Assembly (NCBI GenBank): GCA_032622095.1
Contig: CP136066.1
Coordinates: 183,682,716 to 183,746,715 of the forward strand
Length of the DNA: 64,000 nucleotides
Direction: 5' to 3'
From: Siphonodentalium dalli
Lineage: Eukaryota > Mollusca > Scaphopoda > Gadilida > Siphonodentaliidae
Numbering within the stretch: position 1 is the stretch's first letter; each line of letters begins with the position of its first letter. The notes under the pieces are model-generated. The model was not told where the DNA came from. It did not search any database and saw nothing but the letters and a program-made list of their open reading frames with translations. Shown one piece after another: positions 26,701-34,974 of the stretch. The position numbers and the translations under genes were made by a program.

Positions 26701-29700
26701 TTAACCACAGCAGAATTATGGGTCATTTTTCAGGATTTTGTTGGAAATATGGCTTGTTGCCATTCATCGGAAAGCTCTCAGTGAGAGCTTTCCGATGAAT
26801 GGCAACAAGCCATATTTCCGACTAAATGCTGAAAAGTTACCCATAATTCTGCTGTGGTTGAGGAGTCGATTATTTAGGGCATTACTGTATAAACAAGCCT
26901 GAGTTTAGTGTGTCTGTCATTTGCAGAATGTTGATGTTGAATTTAGTGACGCTATCCCGCATAGCTTTGCCGGATAGGATTACTAATTCACCCTCTGGGG
27001 ACCTCATTCTGCTTAGGCCTCATCGTCTCTGGAAAGTTTCTTTATTATCAAATTTCTATAGAAACTTCTTCACATAGATTCTATTTATTTTTTAGTTTAG
27101 TTTCTCTATATCCCCAAATTGGCAGAATATTCACCATTTGGGAACTTCAAATCTGAGTCTATGTCTTCCATAGCAGATGAGGCCATGCAGAATGAGGTCC
27201 CCAGATGGTGAATTTGGTGATGCTGAGCTTTGCTAGCCTGCTATGTGGGGTAGCATCACTAAATTCACCCTCTGGGGACCTCATTCTGCAAATGACAGAC
27301 ACTCTATAATCAGGCGTAGGTATAAAGTAATAATTATGAGTTAGAAAGGCTTATCAACAGGAGCGTCTTGTCACCAGAAAATTATTCTATTTATTGGTTT
27401 GTCTGCGAGTTTGTATACTGTTATCATGCTCAAATCCCCGAAATTAAATGAAACCGTTATCTCCATTGTAATTCAGTCCAACAAAATATTTAAAAGAAAC
27501 TGCACGAAAAGCACTTTTTATAATAAACTAGCAGGTGACCCGACTTCGTACGGGCTTTGACCTTGAATTGACCATTTTGAAGGTCAAGGTCAGGTCGGAG
27601 TCACGATTTGACCCGTCCAAAACACTCCCCGGAAAAAATTACCTGTAGGTAACAAATTTCGTCGAAATCCGTCCAGCAGTTTTCCCGGCCATAGCTAACA
27701 GACAAACAAACAGAAAGAAGTCCCAAAATATATATTAGATCATTTGTGGGTACCCGATTCAAGGTGAAGGTCACCTCGGGCAGACAAACTGACCCGATGA
27801 AAATATCCCCCATTCCCAGGAACCCCTAAGTACGAACACAGAATCACACAACACGCTCATGTCTGTACACAGACACGCTCATGTCTGGACACATACACGC
27901 TCTTTATCAACGACACTGCGGATACGAACGCTCTTTAACTATCACGCGATTAACCCATGAACTACCCATTGCTGTGGCAGGGGATTGGAGAATGAGTGCT
28001 CTGACGTTCTCAGAAGCGGTGCGATGACATTCCATCTGGGATTTTACCCTTAGATAGGAAGTTTGGGCTCAATCCGTCCGACAGTTTTCCCGGCCATAGC
28101 TAACAAACAGAAGTCCCAAAATATATGAAGTGGCAGATCCTTTTGTTTGGTGATTAAAATTCTGGGTTACTCAGAACAGTGCGAGAACAACTTCCTGTTA
28201 ACTGTATTTATAGTAAATAACATTCTAGTTGACTCGATTATTCCAATCCTCACAGCTCAGTGACATACATTGTATTTCACTCCCATTTTCAATGATACCG
28301 TGCTCCATTTCAAAATTTGTTCTCTGATCAGCAGCCGATGCTGCTGAATCAAAAAATGAAGTTAACAGCTCTTGGTCAATCATAATGTGTGTTTCAGCAA
28401 CAAATATTCAACTTGAATTACAATAAAAGGTCAGCTGACCACAGTGTCCCCCGAAAAAGTGGCAAGTCGATGCCGCTTTGTTAAAGAAATTTTTTTAAAT
28501 GTTGAAATTTTCTAAGTCGAAAAGGGTTAATAACTCTGTCAAAAAAAAAAAATTCCGTCCTCAATATACATGTTGCACACCTCCAATATGTGGATAACAA
28601 TACTCTGAAGTTTCAAATATCTACAATCAAAACTGTAGAAGGAGTTGATTACACCATGAAGGTACCCTCATACAGAAAATTATAAAACATATTGAAATTT
28701 TCCAAGTCGAAAAGGGTAAATAACTCTGTTAAAAAATTATTTTTCCGTCATCTATATACATGTTGCACATCTTCAATATATGGGCGACAATATTCTGAAG
28801 TTTCAAATCTCTAGGATGAAAACTGTGGGAGGAGTTGGTTACACCATGAAGGTACCCTCATACTGAAAATTATAAAAAATGTTGAAATTTTCTAAGTCGA
28901 AAAGGGTTAATAACTCTTGTCAAAAAATAATTTTTCCGTCATCTATATACATGTTGCACATCTTCAATATATGGGCGACAATATTCTGAAGTTTCAAATC
29001 TCTAGGATGAAAACTGTGGGAGGAGTTGATTACACCATGAAGGTACCCTCATACTGAAAATTATAATAAATGTTGAAATTTTCTAAGTCGAAAAGGGTTA
29101 ATAACTCTGTCAAATATAATTTTTCCGTCATCTATATACATGTTGCACATCTTCAATATATGGGCAACATTATTCTGAAGTTTCAAATCTCTGGGATGAA
29201 ATCTGTAGGAGGAGATGATTACACCATGAAGGTACTCAAAAGTGTGACGGACGAACGGACGGACGGACCCCGTTTCTATAGTCCCCCGAAAATAAATTTT
29301 TCGGGCAATTAAAGTTAATACTTTAAAGTTTATATTAAGGTAGGCCTATAATTATAGAGGTCTGTCACTTGGAAATTATTTTCTATAAAGTGTGGCAGAA
29401 CATAAGGCTATTTTTAGAACAGTCGATTGGAAGTAGTTATATTTGAAAACTCTTTATGCGGACATCCGTGGAAAGTCGCCGTTCACAGTGTTTTGTCAGA
29501 TCAGAAATGTTTTTTTAAATAAAAGATGACGAAAATTAACAGTATCTTGTTAAAGTAGGCATGAGGAACATAGCTATACTTATTCCCGATTCAGTAATCA
29601 TGTTTTATTCATAAAAACAGATAAGTTATAATACCATACCGATCACACGTGTAACGAGATGTGTGTTTATGTTTGTGATTACTCATGCTGGGGAATACAA

Positions 29701-32700
29701 GTTTGAGGCAGGCATCACCATATCTGGAATTTAAGGTGGAGAATATAAATAGGTTTCAAAACTCAAAATTTAATAACTTTGTGCATTGAAAGGTGGGTTC
29801 CTTGACTCAAGTCAAATGTTTTTCACCCCCAAAGCTGAAGAAATATTAATTTGGGGGTGTTAAATTGGACAGTGCATCTTTAACCCTCTCTATACAAAAT
29901 AATCATTGATGAGTAGTTTTCCTTGGCATCTATCCTCAACATACCCCCACGAATGAATAGGATTCCTCCTTGTTCTGCTTATATTCCTTGAACAGCCACC
30001 AAATGAATAATAAACCATTCTATATTTATATACCCCCACTCTCGAAGAGAATGGGGCATACCGGTATACTGGATTGACCTTTTCCGTATGCCAAGCATCT
30101 ATCTGTCCGTTTTTTCGTTCGTCCATCCTGACAGATATCTCAAACACCAGTTGTTGGATCTGAATGAAATTTGGTATGGATGTTCAGTTCTACGAGGGCA
30201 TTCAATACAGTGTTCAATTGTTTTTTCCAGATATCCCGTTCTAGAGTTACATGTATTCATCTTTTTTATCTGGAAATGTTTTTTTATACCCCCCGCAACG
30301 AAGTTAAGGGGGGTATACTGGAGTCAGCTTGTCCGTCCGTCCGTCGTCCATCCGTCCGTGGACACAAATTTGTCCGGAGTTTTTCTCAGCTGTTTTTTTT
30401 ATCAATTTCCGTGAAACTTGGCACAGGCATCAACCACCATGGGAACCTGCGATTATGACGTCTGTCGGACTTTTTTTGTTGGAGTTATTCCCCCTTTTTC
30501 GACTTAGAAATTTTTTGCAACATGTATAATTTTGTCCGAGCTTTTATTCATACATTTCTAGGTCAATTTTTTTTTAACTTGGCACAGACATTTAGTACCA
30601 TGGGAACCTGTGCACCTGCGATTATGATGTCTGTCCGACTTTTTTTGTGGAGTTATTCCCCTTTTTCGACTTAGAAAATATTTGCAAAATGCATAATTTT
30701 GTCCGAGCTTTTATTCCTACAGTTTTCGGTCAATAGGTTTAAGATTACGGTTAGGTTTGTGCACCTGCAATGGGAACTGTTATTTTATTATACCCCCCGC
30801 AACGAAGTTAGGGGGGTATACTGGAGTCAGCTCGTCCGTCCGTCCGTGGACACAAATTTGTCCGGAGTTTTTCTCAGTCGTTTTTTTATAAATTTCCGTG
30901 AAACTTGACACAGACATCAACCACCATAGGAACCTGTGCACCTGCGATTATGACGTCTGTCGGACTTTTTTTGGTGGAGTTATCCCCCCTTTTTCGACTT
31001 AGAAAATTTTCGCAACATGTATACTTTTGTCTGAGCTTTTATTCCTACATTTTTAGGTCAATTTTTTTTAAACGTGGCACAGATATTTAGTACCATGGGA
31101 ACTTGTGCACCTGCGATTATGACGTCTGTCCGACATTTTTTGGTGGAGTTATCCCCCTTTTTTTACTTAGAAATTTTTTTGCAACATGCATAATTTTTTC
31201 CGAGCTTTTATTCCTACATTTTTCGGTCAATGTTTTTTAATCTTGGCACTGATATTTAGTACCATGGGAACCTGTGCACCTGTGATTATGACGTCTGTCC
31301 GACATTTTTTGTGTGGACTTATTCCCCTTTTTCGACTTAGAATTTTTTTTGCAACATGCATAATTTTGTCCTAGCTTTTATTCCTACATTTTTCGGTCAA
31401 TAGGTTTAAGATTAGGGTTATGGTTGTACACCTGCAATGGGAACTGTTATTTTATTATTTTAATAAATGTTTACTGACATGTGAAACATCTTAGTATTTT
31501 AAAAACAGGGGGGTATCCGTAGTCCCATTGGGACAGTCACACCTAGTTATTTTAATTAAATGTTTACTGACATGTGAAACATCTTAGTATTTTAAAAACA
31601 TGGGGGGTATCCTTAGTCCCATTGGGACAGTCACACCTCTAGTTTAGTCTGTTCGAGCAGATATCTCCACCACCGGTTGACAAATCTCAATGAAATTTTG
31701 ACTGGATGTTCACTACTATGAGGGCAATCAATTGAATGTTCAATTGTTTTTTTTGTACTTTTTTGGATTTTTTCATCTTTGTTTATTTGGAAGTGTTAAT
31801 TTTTTGTCCGTATCTCCACCACCAGTTAACAGATATCAATGAAATTTTGTATGGATATTTACTACTATGATGACAATCAATTGAGTGTTCAATTGTTTTC
31901 TTCAAATTTTCCGTTCTAGAGTTTTTTATCTTTATTGTTTATATGAAAATATGGGCGTTTTTTTCCGTCAGAGCAGATATCTCAACCATCCTTTGTCGGT
32001 TCAAATTTGCCACCATAGGGGTATGCCAGCACTCCTGTGCATCTCTTGCTATAACTGGGTGGGTTAACCCTTTACCCAACAAACCGGCCATAACCGGCCA
32101 AATAAAGCTTCAACAGCCTAAAATATCTTCGGTCTGTCTCAATAGAACCATACAAATATGGATATCATTGGAACCGGCTCCTTGACCACATTGTGATAGT
32201 TACAGTTATGCCCTGTGCCAATGCATTCTCTTATATATGCGAGTCGACCATAGGTCGCCTCGCATATATAAGAGAATGCATTGGCCTAAAAAAATCTTTT
32301 TTTAACACTTTTTACCATTTTTTCTTACATTCTTTAACAATTTTATAATTTTTAATGTGTTAAGCCAATGCATTCTCTTATATATGCGAGGCGACCTATG
32401 GTCGACTCGCATATATAAGAGAATGCATTGGCACAGGGCCCTTCTGTTGGGTAAAGGGTTAATCCATTTAGTATAGATAGAGTTAAGGAGATCTTAAGGA
32501 CTTGTTCAGGGTGCATGAAACATAAGTTAGAACTCAGGTGCTATGCCAACTACAGGAATGTAGCATACTACTAACATTGCCAAAAATTTCTAACAAATCG
32601 ATCGTACCACTCCATAGCAAATATCGTCTGAACTGCGCACATTTGTAAATATGTAAATCTCGATTCGGGATGCAACTATTGGCGATAAAATAATGCAAAT

Positions 32701-32972
32701 GGTTTCGCCATGGAGAGTCACTGCATTTAATTACATGTAATATATAAGAATGACTGTGTTTCTAATATTTCTAAAAATAACTACTTTGAGCAAATTATTC
32801 TCCATTTCTATATTTGATCAACCTATCGGAGTGCTTCACATCACTTTAAATAAATATTACCTGTTCTACATTTCAGGAAGCTTCAAATCCACAGAATAAA
32901 GGAGGAGGCGGGTACCAACTAAAAGACAAAACGCCCCCGAAAAAGAAAGGATGGAGTTGTACGATATTATGA
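8616..32972 (+). CDS. Rab8: Rab8 small GTPase, complete gene, 7 coding exons
   Basis: Coding exons are 8616-8739, 12232-12292, 13218-13278, 20515-20592, 22420-22509, 25048-25164 and 32877-32972. They total 627 nt and encode 208 residues, against about 207 in animal Rab8. All introns are GT-AG and phases close. Motifs seen: P-loop GDSGVGKT (15-22), switch I STIG (39-42), WDTAGQE (62-68), NKCD (121-124), ETSAK (149-153), and C-terminal CTIL, a CaaX signal for geranylgeranylation. Switch II contains [12 protein letters not shown]; its first Thr corresponds to the site phosphorylated by LRRK2 in human Rab8A. Rab8 is a membrane-bound GTP switch directing post-Golgi vesicles to the plasma membrane and cilium. 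The start is the ATG opening [15 protein letters not shown], as in the family; an in-frame ATG 48 nt upstream would add a non-conserved extension. The core separates it from Rab1, and it could in principle be a Rab8/10/13 relative, but [20 protein letters not shown] fits Rab8 best. Confidence 0.97.
9015..11936. mobile_element. foldback element with ~450-bp arms in Rab8 intron 1
   Basis: The left sequence 9029-9266 is the inverse of 11723-11925 (for example AAGCTTTACCAAAT / ATTTGGTAAAGCTTT and GTGATAAAATCAT / ATGATTTTATCAC). The arm resumes after an internal insertion at 10851 and continues to about 11095, pairing with 11495-11715. Without the insert the element is about 1.3 kb. No coding region. 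Confidence 0.85.
9267..10850. mobile_element. H-family element nested in the foldback left arm
   Basis: Flanked by AAATTAAC at 9259-9266 and 10851-10858, an 8-bp duplication. The two sides rejoin to match the uninterrupted right arm. Ends are GGAGAAGTCGGCCCC and GAGCCGACTTCTCC, inverted. Internally it contains CpG-rich stretches and TTTCAAGGTCAAGGTCACC repeats (9780-9960) but no recognised transposase. Confidence 0.8.
12232..12292 (+). CDS. Rab8: Rab8 coding exon 2
   Basis: Encodes [19 protein letters not shown], from switch I to the strand before WDTAG. The acceptor is TATTTTGCAG ending at 12231 and the donor GTAATT follows. The exon ends in phase 2, splitting the Trp codon. The end of a TTAA-type repeat (GGCACTGAAAGGGTTAA) lies about 35 bp upstream. 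Confidence 0.96.
12334..12541. mobile_element. B-family TTAA-bounded MITE in Rab8 intron 2
   Basis: TTAA at both ends. The left end reads CCCTTCCATGACTGGAGC and the right end CAGCTCCCGTCATGGAAGGG. Two TATATGCGAG hairpin modules lie inside. Confidence 0.92.
13218..13278 (+). CDS. Rab8: Rab8 coding exon 3
   Basis: Encodes [20 protein letters not shown]: the G3 motif and switch II with its phosphorylatable Thr. Acceptor TTTTCAG, donor GTGAGT, ends in phase 0. Part of this exon (tattacagggg...ctat..gtgagtca) seems to recur degenerately just downstream at about 13349-13375, a possible small intronic duplication. Confidence 0.96.
13754..14096. mobile_element. TTAA-bounded MITE, CCCTTTACCCAACA type, in Rab8 intron 3
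   Basis: TTAA at 13754 and 14093, ends CCCTTTACCCAACAGAAG and TTGTTGGGTAAAGGG. It is the reverse orientation of 32064-32462 with one hairpin half lost. Confidence 0.9.
14795..15310. repeat. two tandem non-LTR-tail-like units
   Basis: TCTATGTATGTTCCTTATA followed by CAAATTTGGCATGGGTATG-type phrases occurs twice (from ~14805 and ~15081). This resembles 3' tails of RTE-type non-LTR elements. No reverse transcriptase frame is present. Confidence 0.4.
15311..16026. other. Rab8 intron 3, nothing recognised
   Basis: Unique-looking AT-rich intron sequence with no feature that I can support. Confidence 0.5.
16027..16463. mobile_element. D-family MITE, near full length, in Rab8 intron 3
   Basis: Each end carries a hairpin made from GAGGTCCCCAGAGGGTGAAT and its inverse, flanking a middle with AAATTAGGGGATATAGAA. 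The termini are CTGTGTCTGTCATTAGCAG and CATGTCAGACACGCTATA. Confidence 0.88.
16690..16890. other. CpG-dense patch in Rab8 intron 3
   Basis: This ~200-bp stretch is clearly richer in CG than the sequence around it (for example GGCGCGAATCATCGCGTGG). It has a 63-codon open frame without any recognised domain. It could be regulatory, a recent insertion, or a gene remnant. Confidence 0.35.
17567..19318. mobile_element. large palindromic element packed with CTTAAG repeats
   Basis: By hand count about 19 exact CTTAAG cores lie within short palindromes such as TTTGCGCTTAAGCGCAAAT, with many degenerate copies. Outer parts are inverted: CACATTTATTATTTATTTACG at 18056 (first 20 bases noted as CACATTTATTATTTATTTAC) mirrors GTAAATAAATAATAAATGTG-like sequence at 18842-18862, and GCTAATT..CAC occurs at both extremes. 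The centre (18190-18650) is a separate ~190-bp tandem duplication. Confidence 0.75.
18246..18640 (+). repeat. two ~190-bp tandem units at the centre of the palindrome array
   Basis: CACCATATGAGGGAA, then CCATGGAAATG and AGATGCTGATAT-type phrases, occur in the same order in 18246-18436 and 18440-18640. Confidence 0.8.
19480..19910. other. second CpG-dense patch in Rab8 intron 3
   Basis: CG dinucleotides are frequent from about 19500 to 19880 compared with the flanks. Short open frames exist on both strands but none is recognisable. Confidence 0.3.
20515..20592 (+). CDS. Rab8: Rab8 coding exon 4
   Basis: Encodes 26 residues, [20 protein letters not shown] followed by IRNIEE. Acceptor TTTCAG, donor GTAACT, phase 0 at both ends. 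A TCCGTCC-family repeat starts only about 40 bp after the donor. Confidence 0.96.
20632..20880 (+). repeat. TCCGTCC dispersed repeat in Rab8 intron 4
   Basis: Contains GGGCGTCTGTCCGTCC, ACTTTGTCCAAGCTTG and GGAGTTATCTCCC, in the order seen in the repeat tract at 30286-31660. Confidence 0.7.
20881..21424 (+). repeat. L-family repeat, forward copies in Rab8 intron 4
   Basis: AAAGTGATGTGAAACACTC occurs at about 20877 and 21057. The longer unit (21055-21424) is the inverse of 32493-32850. Confidence 0.8.
21437..21675. mobile_element. B-family TTAA-bounded MITE in Rab8 intron 4
   Basis: TTAA at 21437 and 21672, two hairpin modules, and a TTTACCTTGACCTTGTAA spacer. Confidence 0.9.
21733..21936. 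mobile_element. C-family palindromic MITE, copy 1
   Basis: Flanked by TA. Begins CAGTAATGCC and ends GGCATTACTG; almost the whole 204 bp is one inverted repeat with AACCACAGCAGAATTATGGG arms. Tc1/mariner-like by its TA target. Confidence 0.92.
22014..22215. mobile_element. B-family TTAA-bounded MITE, degraded, in Rab8 intron 4
   Basis: Left end CTCTTCCATGACTGGAGC, spacer TTTACCTTGACCTTGTAA, right end CAGCTCCTGTTAA; part of the first hairpin is missing. Confidence 0.85.
22420..22509 (+). CDS. Rab8: Rab8 coding exon 5
   Basis: Encodes 30 residues beginning [16 protein letters not shown] and ending KERGEQ, including the guanine-specificity motif NKCD. Acceptor TTCTTACAG, donor GTAAGT, phase 0. 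Confidence 0.96.
22516..23948. other. Rab8 intron 5, nothing recognised
   Basis: AT-rich sequence with open frames lacking any known domain; no repeat family from this window was matched. Confidence 0.5.
23949..25000. mobile_element. B-family TTAA MITE split by a hAT-like insertion
   Basis: Begins TTAACCCTTTCATGACTAGAG with one hairpin module (23979-24050) and resumes after 24918 with the TTGTTAAAGATTGTAAGAAAT spacer style. The right end is lost. Confidence 0.6.
24067..24910. mobile_element. hAT-like non-autonomous element, 844 bp, in Rab8 intron 5
   Basis: Ends TAGTGTTGAAATGAT and ATTAATCGTTTCAACACTA are inverted. The 8-bp flank TTATTTAT is present at 24059-24066 and 24911-24918. No transposase frame. 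Confidence 0.92.
25048..25164 (+). CDS. Rab8: Rab8 coding exon 6
   Basis: Encodes 39 residues beginning [15 protein letters not shown] and ending GKMDRKM: the G5 motif ETSAK and the last helix of the G domain. Acceptor TTTTCCAG, donor GTAAGA, phase 0. Confidence 0.96.
25256..26640. mobile_element. probable degraded DNA transposon around the zinc-finger ORF
   Basis: It opens with CAGGGTTCCCGCGGG and repeated CTTGAA motifs (25270-25400) and closes with more CTTGAAAACCCTTGAA motifs (26523-26621). A short hairpin (26077-26148) lies inside. The CTTGAA motifs point the same way at both ends, and I could not find a matching inverted end or target duplication, so the limits are uncertain. Confidence 0.35.
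25686..25904 (+). CDS. 72-residue zinc-finger-like ORF in Rab8 intron 6, transposon-derived
   Basis: The frame encodes a basic domain with [17 protein letters not shown] followed by [20 protein letters not shown]. The spacing C35-x2-C38...H50-x4-H55 suggests a BED-like or C2H2-type zinc site. Similar short domains stand at the N-terminus of transposase-derived proteins in invertebrates (recalled, not searched). No downstream catalytic part is seen. It lies on the sense strand within a repeat-like tract, and CAGGGTTCCCGCGGG at 25256 resembles a hAT end. It may be a remnant or a first exon. Confidence 0.4.
   Translation: MSKHGQCRFQSRWKTQADYSAWLQEIPSNVHAARCKICMREINVGNMGEHALRSHINSSKKLEETLRNEDEA
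26675..26887. mobile_element. C-family palindromic MITE, copy 2
   Basis: TA flanks, with ends CAGTAATTCCC and GGGCATTACTG. In Rab8 intron 6, 7 bp from a D-family element. Confidence 0.92.
26895..27317. mobile_element. D-family MITE in Rab8 intron 6
   Basis: Ends AAGCCTGAGTTTAGTGTG and CACTCTATAATCAGGC; terminal hairpins with ATTCACCCTCTGGGGACC. Confidence 0.85.
27524..28135. repeat. non-LTR/RTE-like tail sequences
   Basis: ACTAGCAGGTGACCCGACTT at the start, then TCCGTCCAGCAGTTTTCCCG and a second TCCGTCCGACAGTTTTCCCG, each followed by CCATAGCTAACA. The middle GGTACCCGATTCAAGG resembles 9780-9960. Confidence 0.5.
28494..29300 (+). repeat. four ~190-bp tandem units
   Basis: TGAAATTTTCTAAGTCGAAA recurs near 28503, 28693, 28883 and 29074, each followed by ATACATGTTGCACA and ACACCATGAAGGTAC. 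The array ends in a GGACGAACGGACGGACGG run, the mark of the TCCGTCC repeats on the other strand. Confidence 0.9.
29301..29879. other. Rab8 intron 6, nothing recognised
   Basis: AT-rich sequence with no gene or repeat that I can name. Confidence 0.45.
29880..30030. mobile_element. F-family TTAA MITE, truncated copy
   Basis: Starts TTAACCCTCTCTATAC, with GAATGAATAGGATTCCTCC and TGAACAGCCACCAAATGAAT as in the other F copies. The far end is replaced by the next repeat. Confidence 0.55.
30036..32050 (+). repeat. TCCGTCC repeat tract with ATACCCCC hairpin heads
   Basis: Heads at 30286 and 30790 fold as ATACCCCCC-GCAACGAAGTTA-GGGGGGTAT, then CTGGAGTCAGC and GTCCGTCCGTCC. Between and after them ~185-bp units with GATTATGACGTCTGTC and TTATTCCTACATTT repeat to about 31400. 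Related heads occur at 30036 and (degenerate) 61130. Open frames here are repeat artefacts. Confidence 0.85.
32064..32462. mobile_element. TTAA-bounded MITE, CCCTTTACCCAACA type, full copy
   Basis: 399 bp with TTAA at both ends. The first arm CCCTTTACCCAACAAACC is matched by TTGTTGGGTAAAGGG-type sequence at the right. Two hairpin modules at 32216-32285 and 32365-32434. Confidence 0.92.
32493..32850 (-). repeat. L-family repeat, inverted copy in Rab8 intron 6
   Basis: GGACTTGTTCAGGGTGCAT at the left and GTGCTTCACATCACTTT at the right mirror 21055-21424. It ends about 26 bp from exon 7. Confidence 0.8.
32877..32972 (+). CDS. Rab8: Rab8 coding exon 7 (hypervariable tail and stop)
   Basis: Encodes a 31-residue tail running [12 protein letters not shown] to GWSCTIL, then TGA. 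The basic stretch KKKGW before the CaaX box CTIL is typical of membrane-targeting tails. Acceptor TACATTTCAG. An inverted repeat copy (32493-32850) ends about 26 bp before the exon. Confidence 0.95.
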   Translation, partial: EASNPQNKGGGGYQLKDKTPPKKKGWSCTIL

Positions 32973-33200
32973 TTGTTGTTGTCCACTTAAATTATTTTTT
33001 GAAGACTCATTCTGTGATTTGCTGGTCAAACAACAGGCAATCAAGAAGGTTCGGAAGCTAGGTGTGTCCTGATAGTGAACGGGGCTACCTCAGCATTCAT
33101 CCAACAGGGTAACACCTGTATATAGCCTCGCGGTTACCCAGTTACAACCAGATCATTGATTCTCTATGAATACTCGACGTTTTATTACAATCAGTCTTTA

Positions 33201-33414
33201 TTAAAGGGAGACTGTACTAAATCCAGCCATTTATGGGGCCATCTCCTACTAGTCTCAACAGAAAATATCCAGTAATATAAAAGAAATAGTGAGTCAAGTA
33301 TGAGAGTTAATTTGCACTCATCCCTGACTCAAATTCCTACATTTTTTTTGCATATTTTCTTTTGAGTATAATAGGAGCTGGCCCTATAAATGGCTGCATT
33401 TAGTCTCCCTTTAA
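33201..33414. mobile_element. K-like palindromic MITE, copy 3, probably in the Rab8 3' UTR
   Basis: TTAA at both ends, with TTAAAGGGAGACTGTAC at the left and AGTCTCCCTTTAA at the right, and CCAGCCATTTATGG internally. It lies between the Rab8 stop and the candidate poly(A) signal. Confidence 0.85.
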
Positions 33415-33538
33415 GATTTGTTTGAGGGTGCCATAACCAGTCCTGATTTTTCTTCTATTGATCGGGTTATGGGTCAATGTTGCTGATGAGTTCATTGTCA
33501 TAACAATTGTTACATAAATCTACCGCCAATATTATTAC

Positions 33539-33544
33539 AATAAA
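33539..33544 (+). terminator. candidate Rab8 polyadenylation signal
   Basis: AATAAA about 570 bp after the Rab8 stop. If used, the 3' UTR (32973 to ~33565) would contain the TTAA-bounded MITE at 33201-33414. Confidence 0.4.
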
Positions 33545-33559
33545 TAAGTTTAAAATTAA

Positions 33560-33640
33560 CACTTTCATTATGGGAGCTGCACTGTTGCAGCATTAAAGAT
33601 CCTGTACCAGTGCATTCTCTTACATATGCAAGTGTCTGAC
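33560..33640. mobile_element. B-family MITE fragment
   Basis: GGGAGCTGCACTGTTGCAGC, then AGATCCTGTACCAGTGC and the start of one hairpin. Confidence 0.6.
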
Positions 33641-33672
33641 TTAATTATTGCAGTTATATTCGATTCTGATTG

Positions 33673-33947
33673 TTAACCCTTTCATGATGGGGTTCGTGAC
33701 GGAACTGCGCTGGTGCAGCATTAAAGATCCTGTGCCATTGCATTCTCATATATAAGCAGAGTTTCCGATAGGGAGCCTCGCATATATAAGAGAATGCACT
33801 GAGTTACAAGGTCAAGGTAAATATTGTTAGGTCAATGCATCCTCTTATATATGTCAGGCTCCCTGTGGGAGACTCGGATATATAAGAGAATGCACTGACA
33901 CAGGGTTTTCATAAAATGTCAGGAAGCTCCAGTCATGGAAGGGTTAA
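33673..33947. mobile_element. B-family TTAA-bounded MITE
   Basis: TTAA at both ends. This copy is reversed: the CAGCATTAAAGATCCTGTG side is on the left and GGAAGCTCCAGTCATGG on the right. Confidence 0.92.
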
Positions 33948-34508
33948 ATTTGACAGAGCGAAATCTACTAGTTCCCTGTTTTTATTGAAACTTGCGATTG
34001 CAAATCACATTCCTATAGACAACATTTAATGTGCAGGCCTTTCTGCTTTAAATTTATCATAATACCTTTTGAAAAGATCATGAAAATATAAAAAAAAAAA
34101 AGAATCTCCCTCCCTTATAAATTTGTTCTGCATAATTTCCTGCAAACACAAATTAGTAGTTTTAATCGCCTTAATTGTCTTTTTAATGTCCAGATTATTG
34201 GGGTAGTGTTATGCAATAAATATTTAGTAAATTATTCCCATCAGTTTCATTGTTATAGTCAGATTTGCATGCAGACACTCACATATATCTCCTGGCTTTG
34301 ATTATCACTGATCGGGAATAAAAAATACATAAGGCCATTAAAATAAAATATCTGTGTTCTCAGGCAATTTTTTTATCTCAATTTTGAAACTATTTATTTT
34401 AATTTTTTTCTCAAAATCTGGAAAACACTCCAAAAAGAAATAAAATTTAATTTTTGTTCAAATCTAATATTTCTAAGAGACAATATTGAAAAAAATTGAC
34501 GAGGCAAC
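33948..34508. other. intergenic, nothing recognised
   Basis: AT-rich sequence downstream of Rab8; no feature seen. Confidence 0.45.
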
Positions 34509-34585
34509 TTAACCCTTCGCATATATGAGAATGAACTGGCATCTTTAATGCTGCACGAGTGTTGCTCCAGTCATAAAAGGGTTAT
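34509..34585. mobile_element. B-family MITE, internally deleted copy
   Basis: TTAACCCTTCGCATATATGA joins directly to the AACTGGCATCTTTAATGCTG right end; both hairpins are lost. Confidence 0.7.
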
Positions 34586-34711
34586 GAGAAAATTTCAGTG
34601 ATGCCTGAGAACACGGAAGATTGATTTATTTGGCCTAATATGAACAAATTGTGGACAGTTTTACTACAGCTGGCTGTTTGAATGTTCCAGAAGTTATGCC
34701 ATCCATTGGCG

Positions 34712-34974
34712 TTACCCCTTCCATGACTGGAGCTTCCTGAAATTTTGCGAAAACCCTGTGCCAGTGCATTCTCTTATATATGCGAGTCTCCAATAGAGAG
34801 CCTCGCATACATAAGATAATACATTGGCCTAACAATATTTACCTTGCCCTTATAAGCCAGTGCATTCTCTTATGTATACCAGGATCCCTATGGGAGACTC
34901 ACATATATAAGAGAATGCACTGGCACAAGATCTTTAATGCTTCACCAGCGCAGCTCCCATCATGAAAGGGTTAA
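34712..34974. mobile_element. B-family TTAA MITE
   Basis: The left target is now TTAC; the right TTAA is intact. Both hairpin modules and the spacer are present. Confidence 0.9.

Noticed and set aside
30088-31374. Several 60-108 codon frames
   Set aside because: They repeat one another and follow the TCCGTCC tandem units, so they are repeat artefacts.
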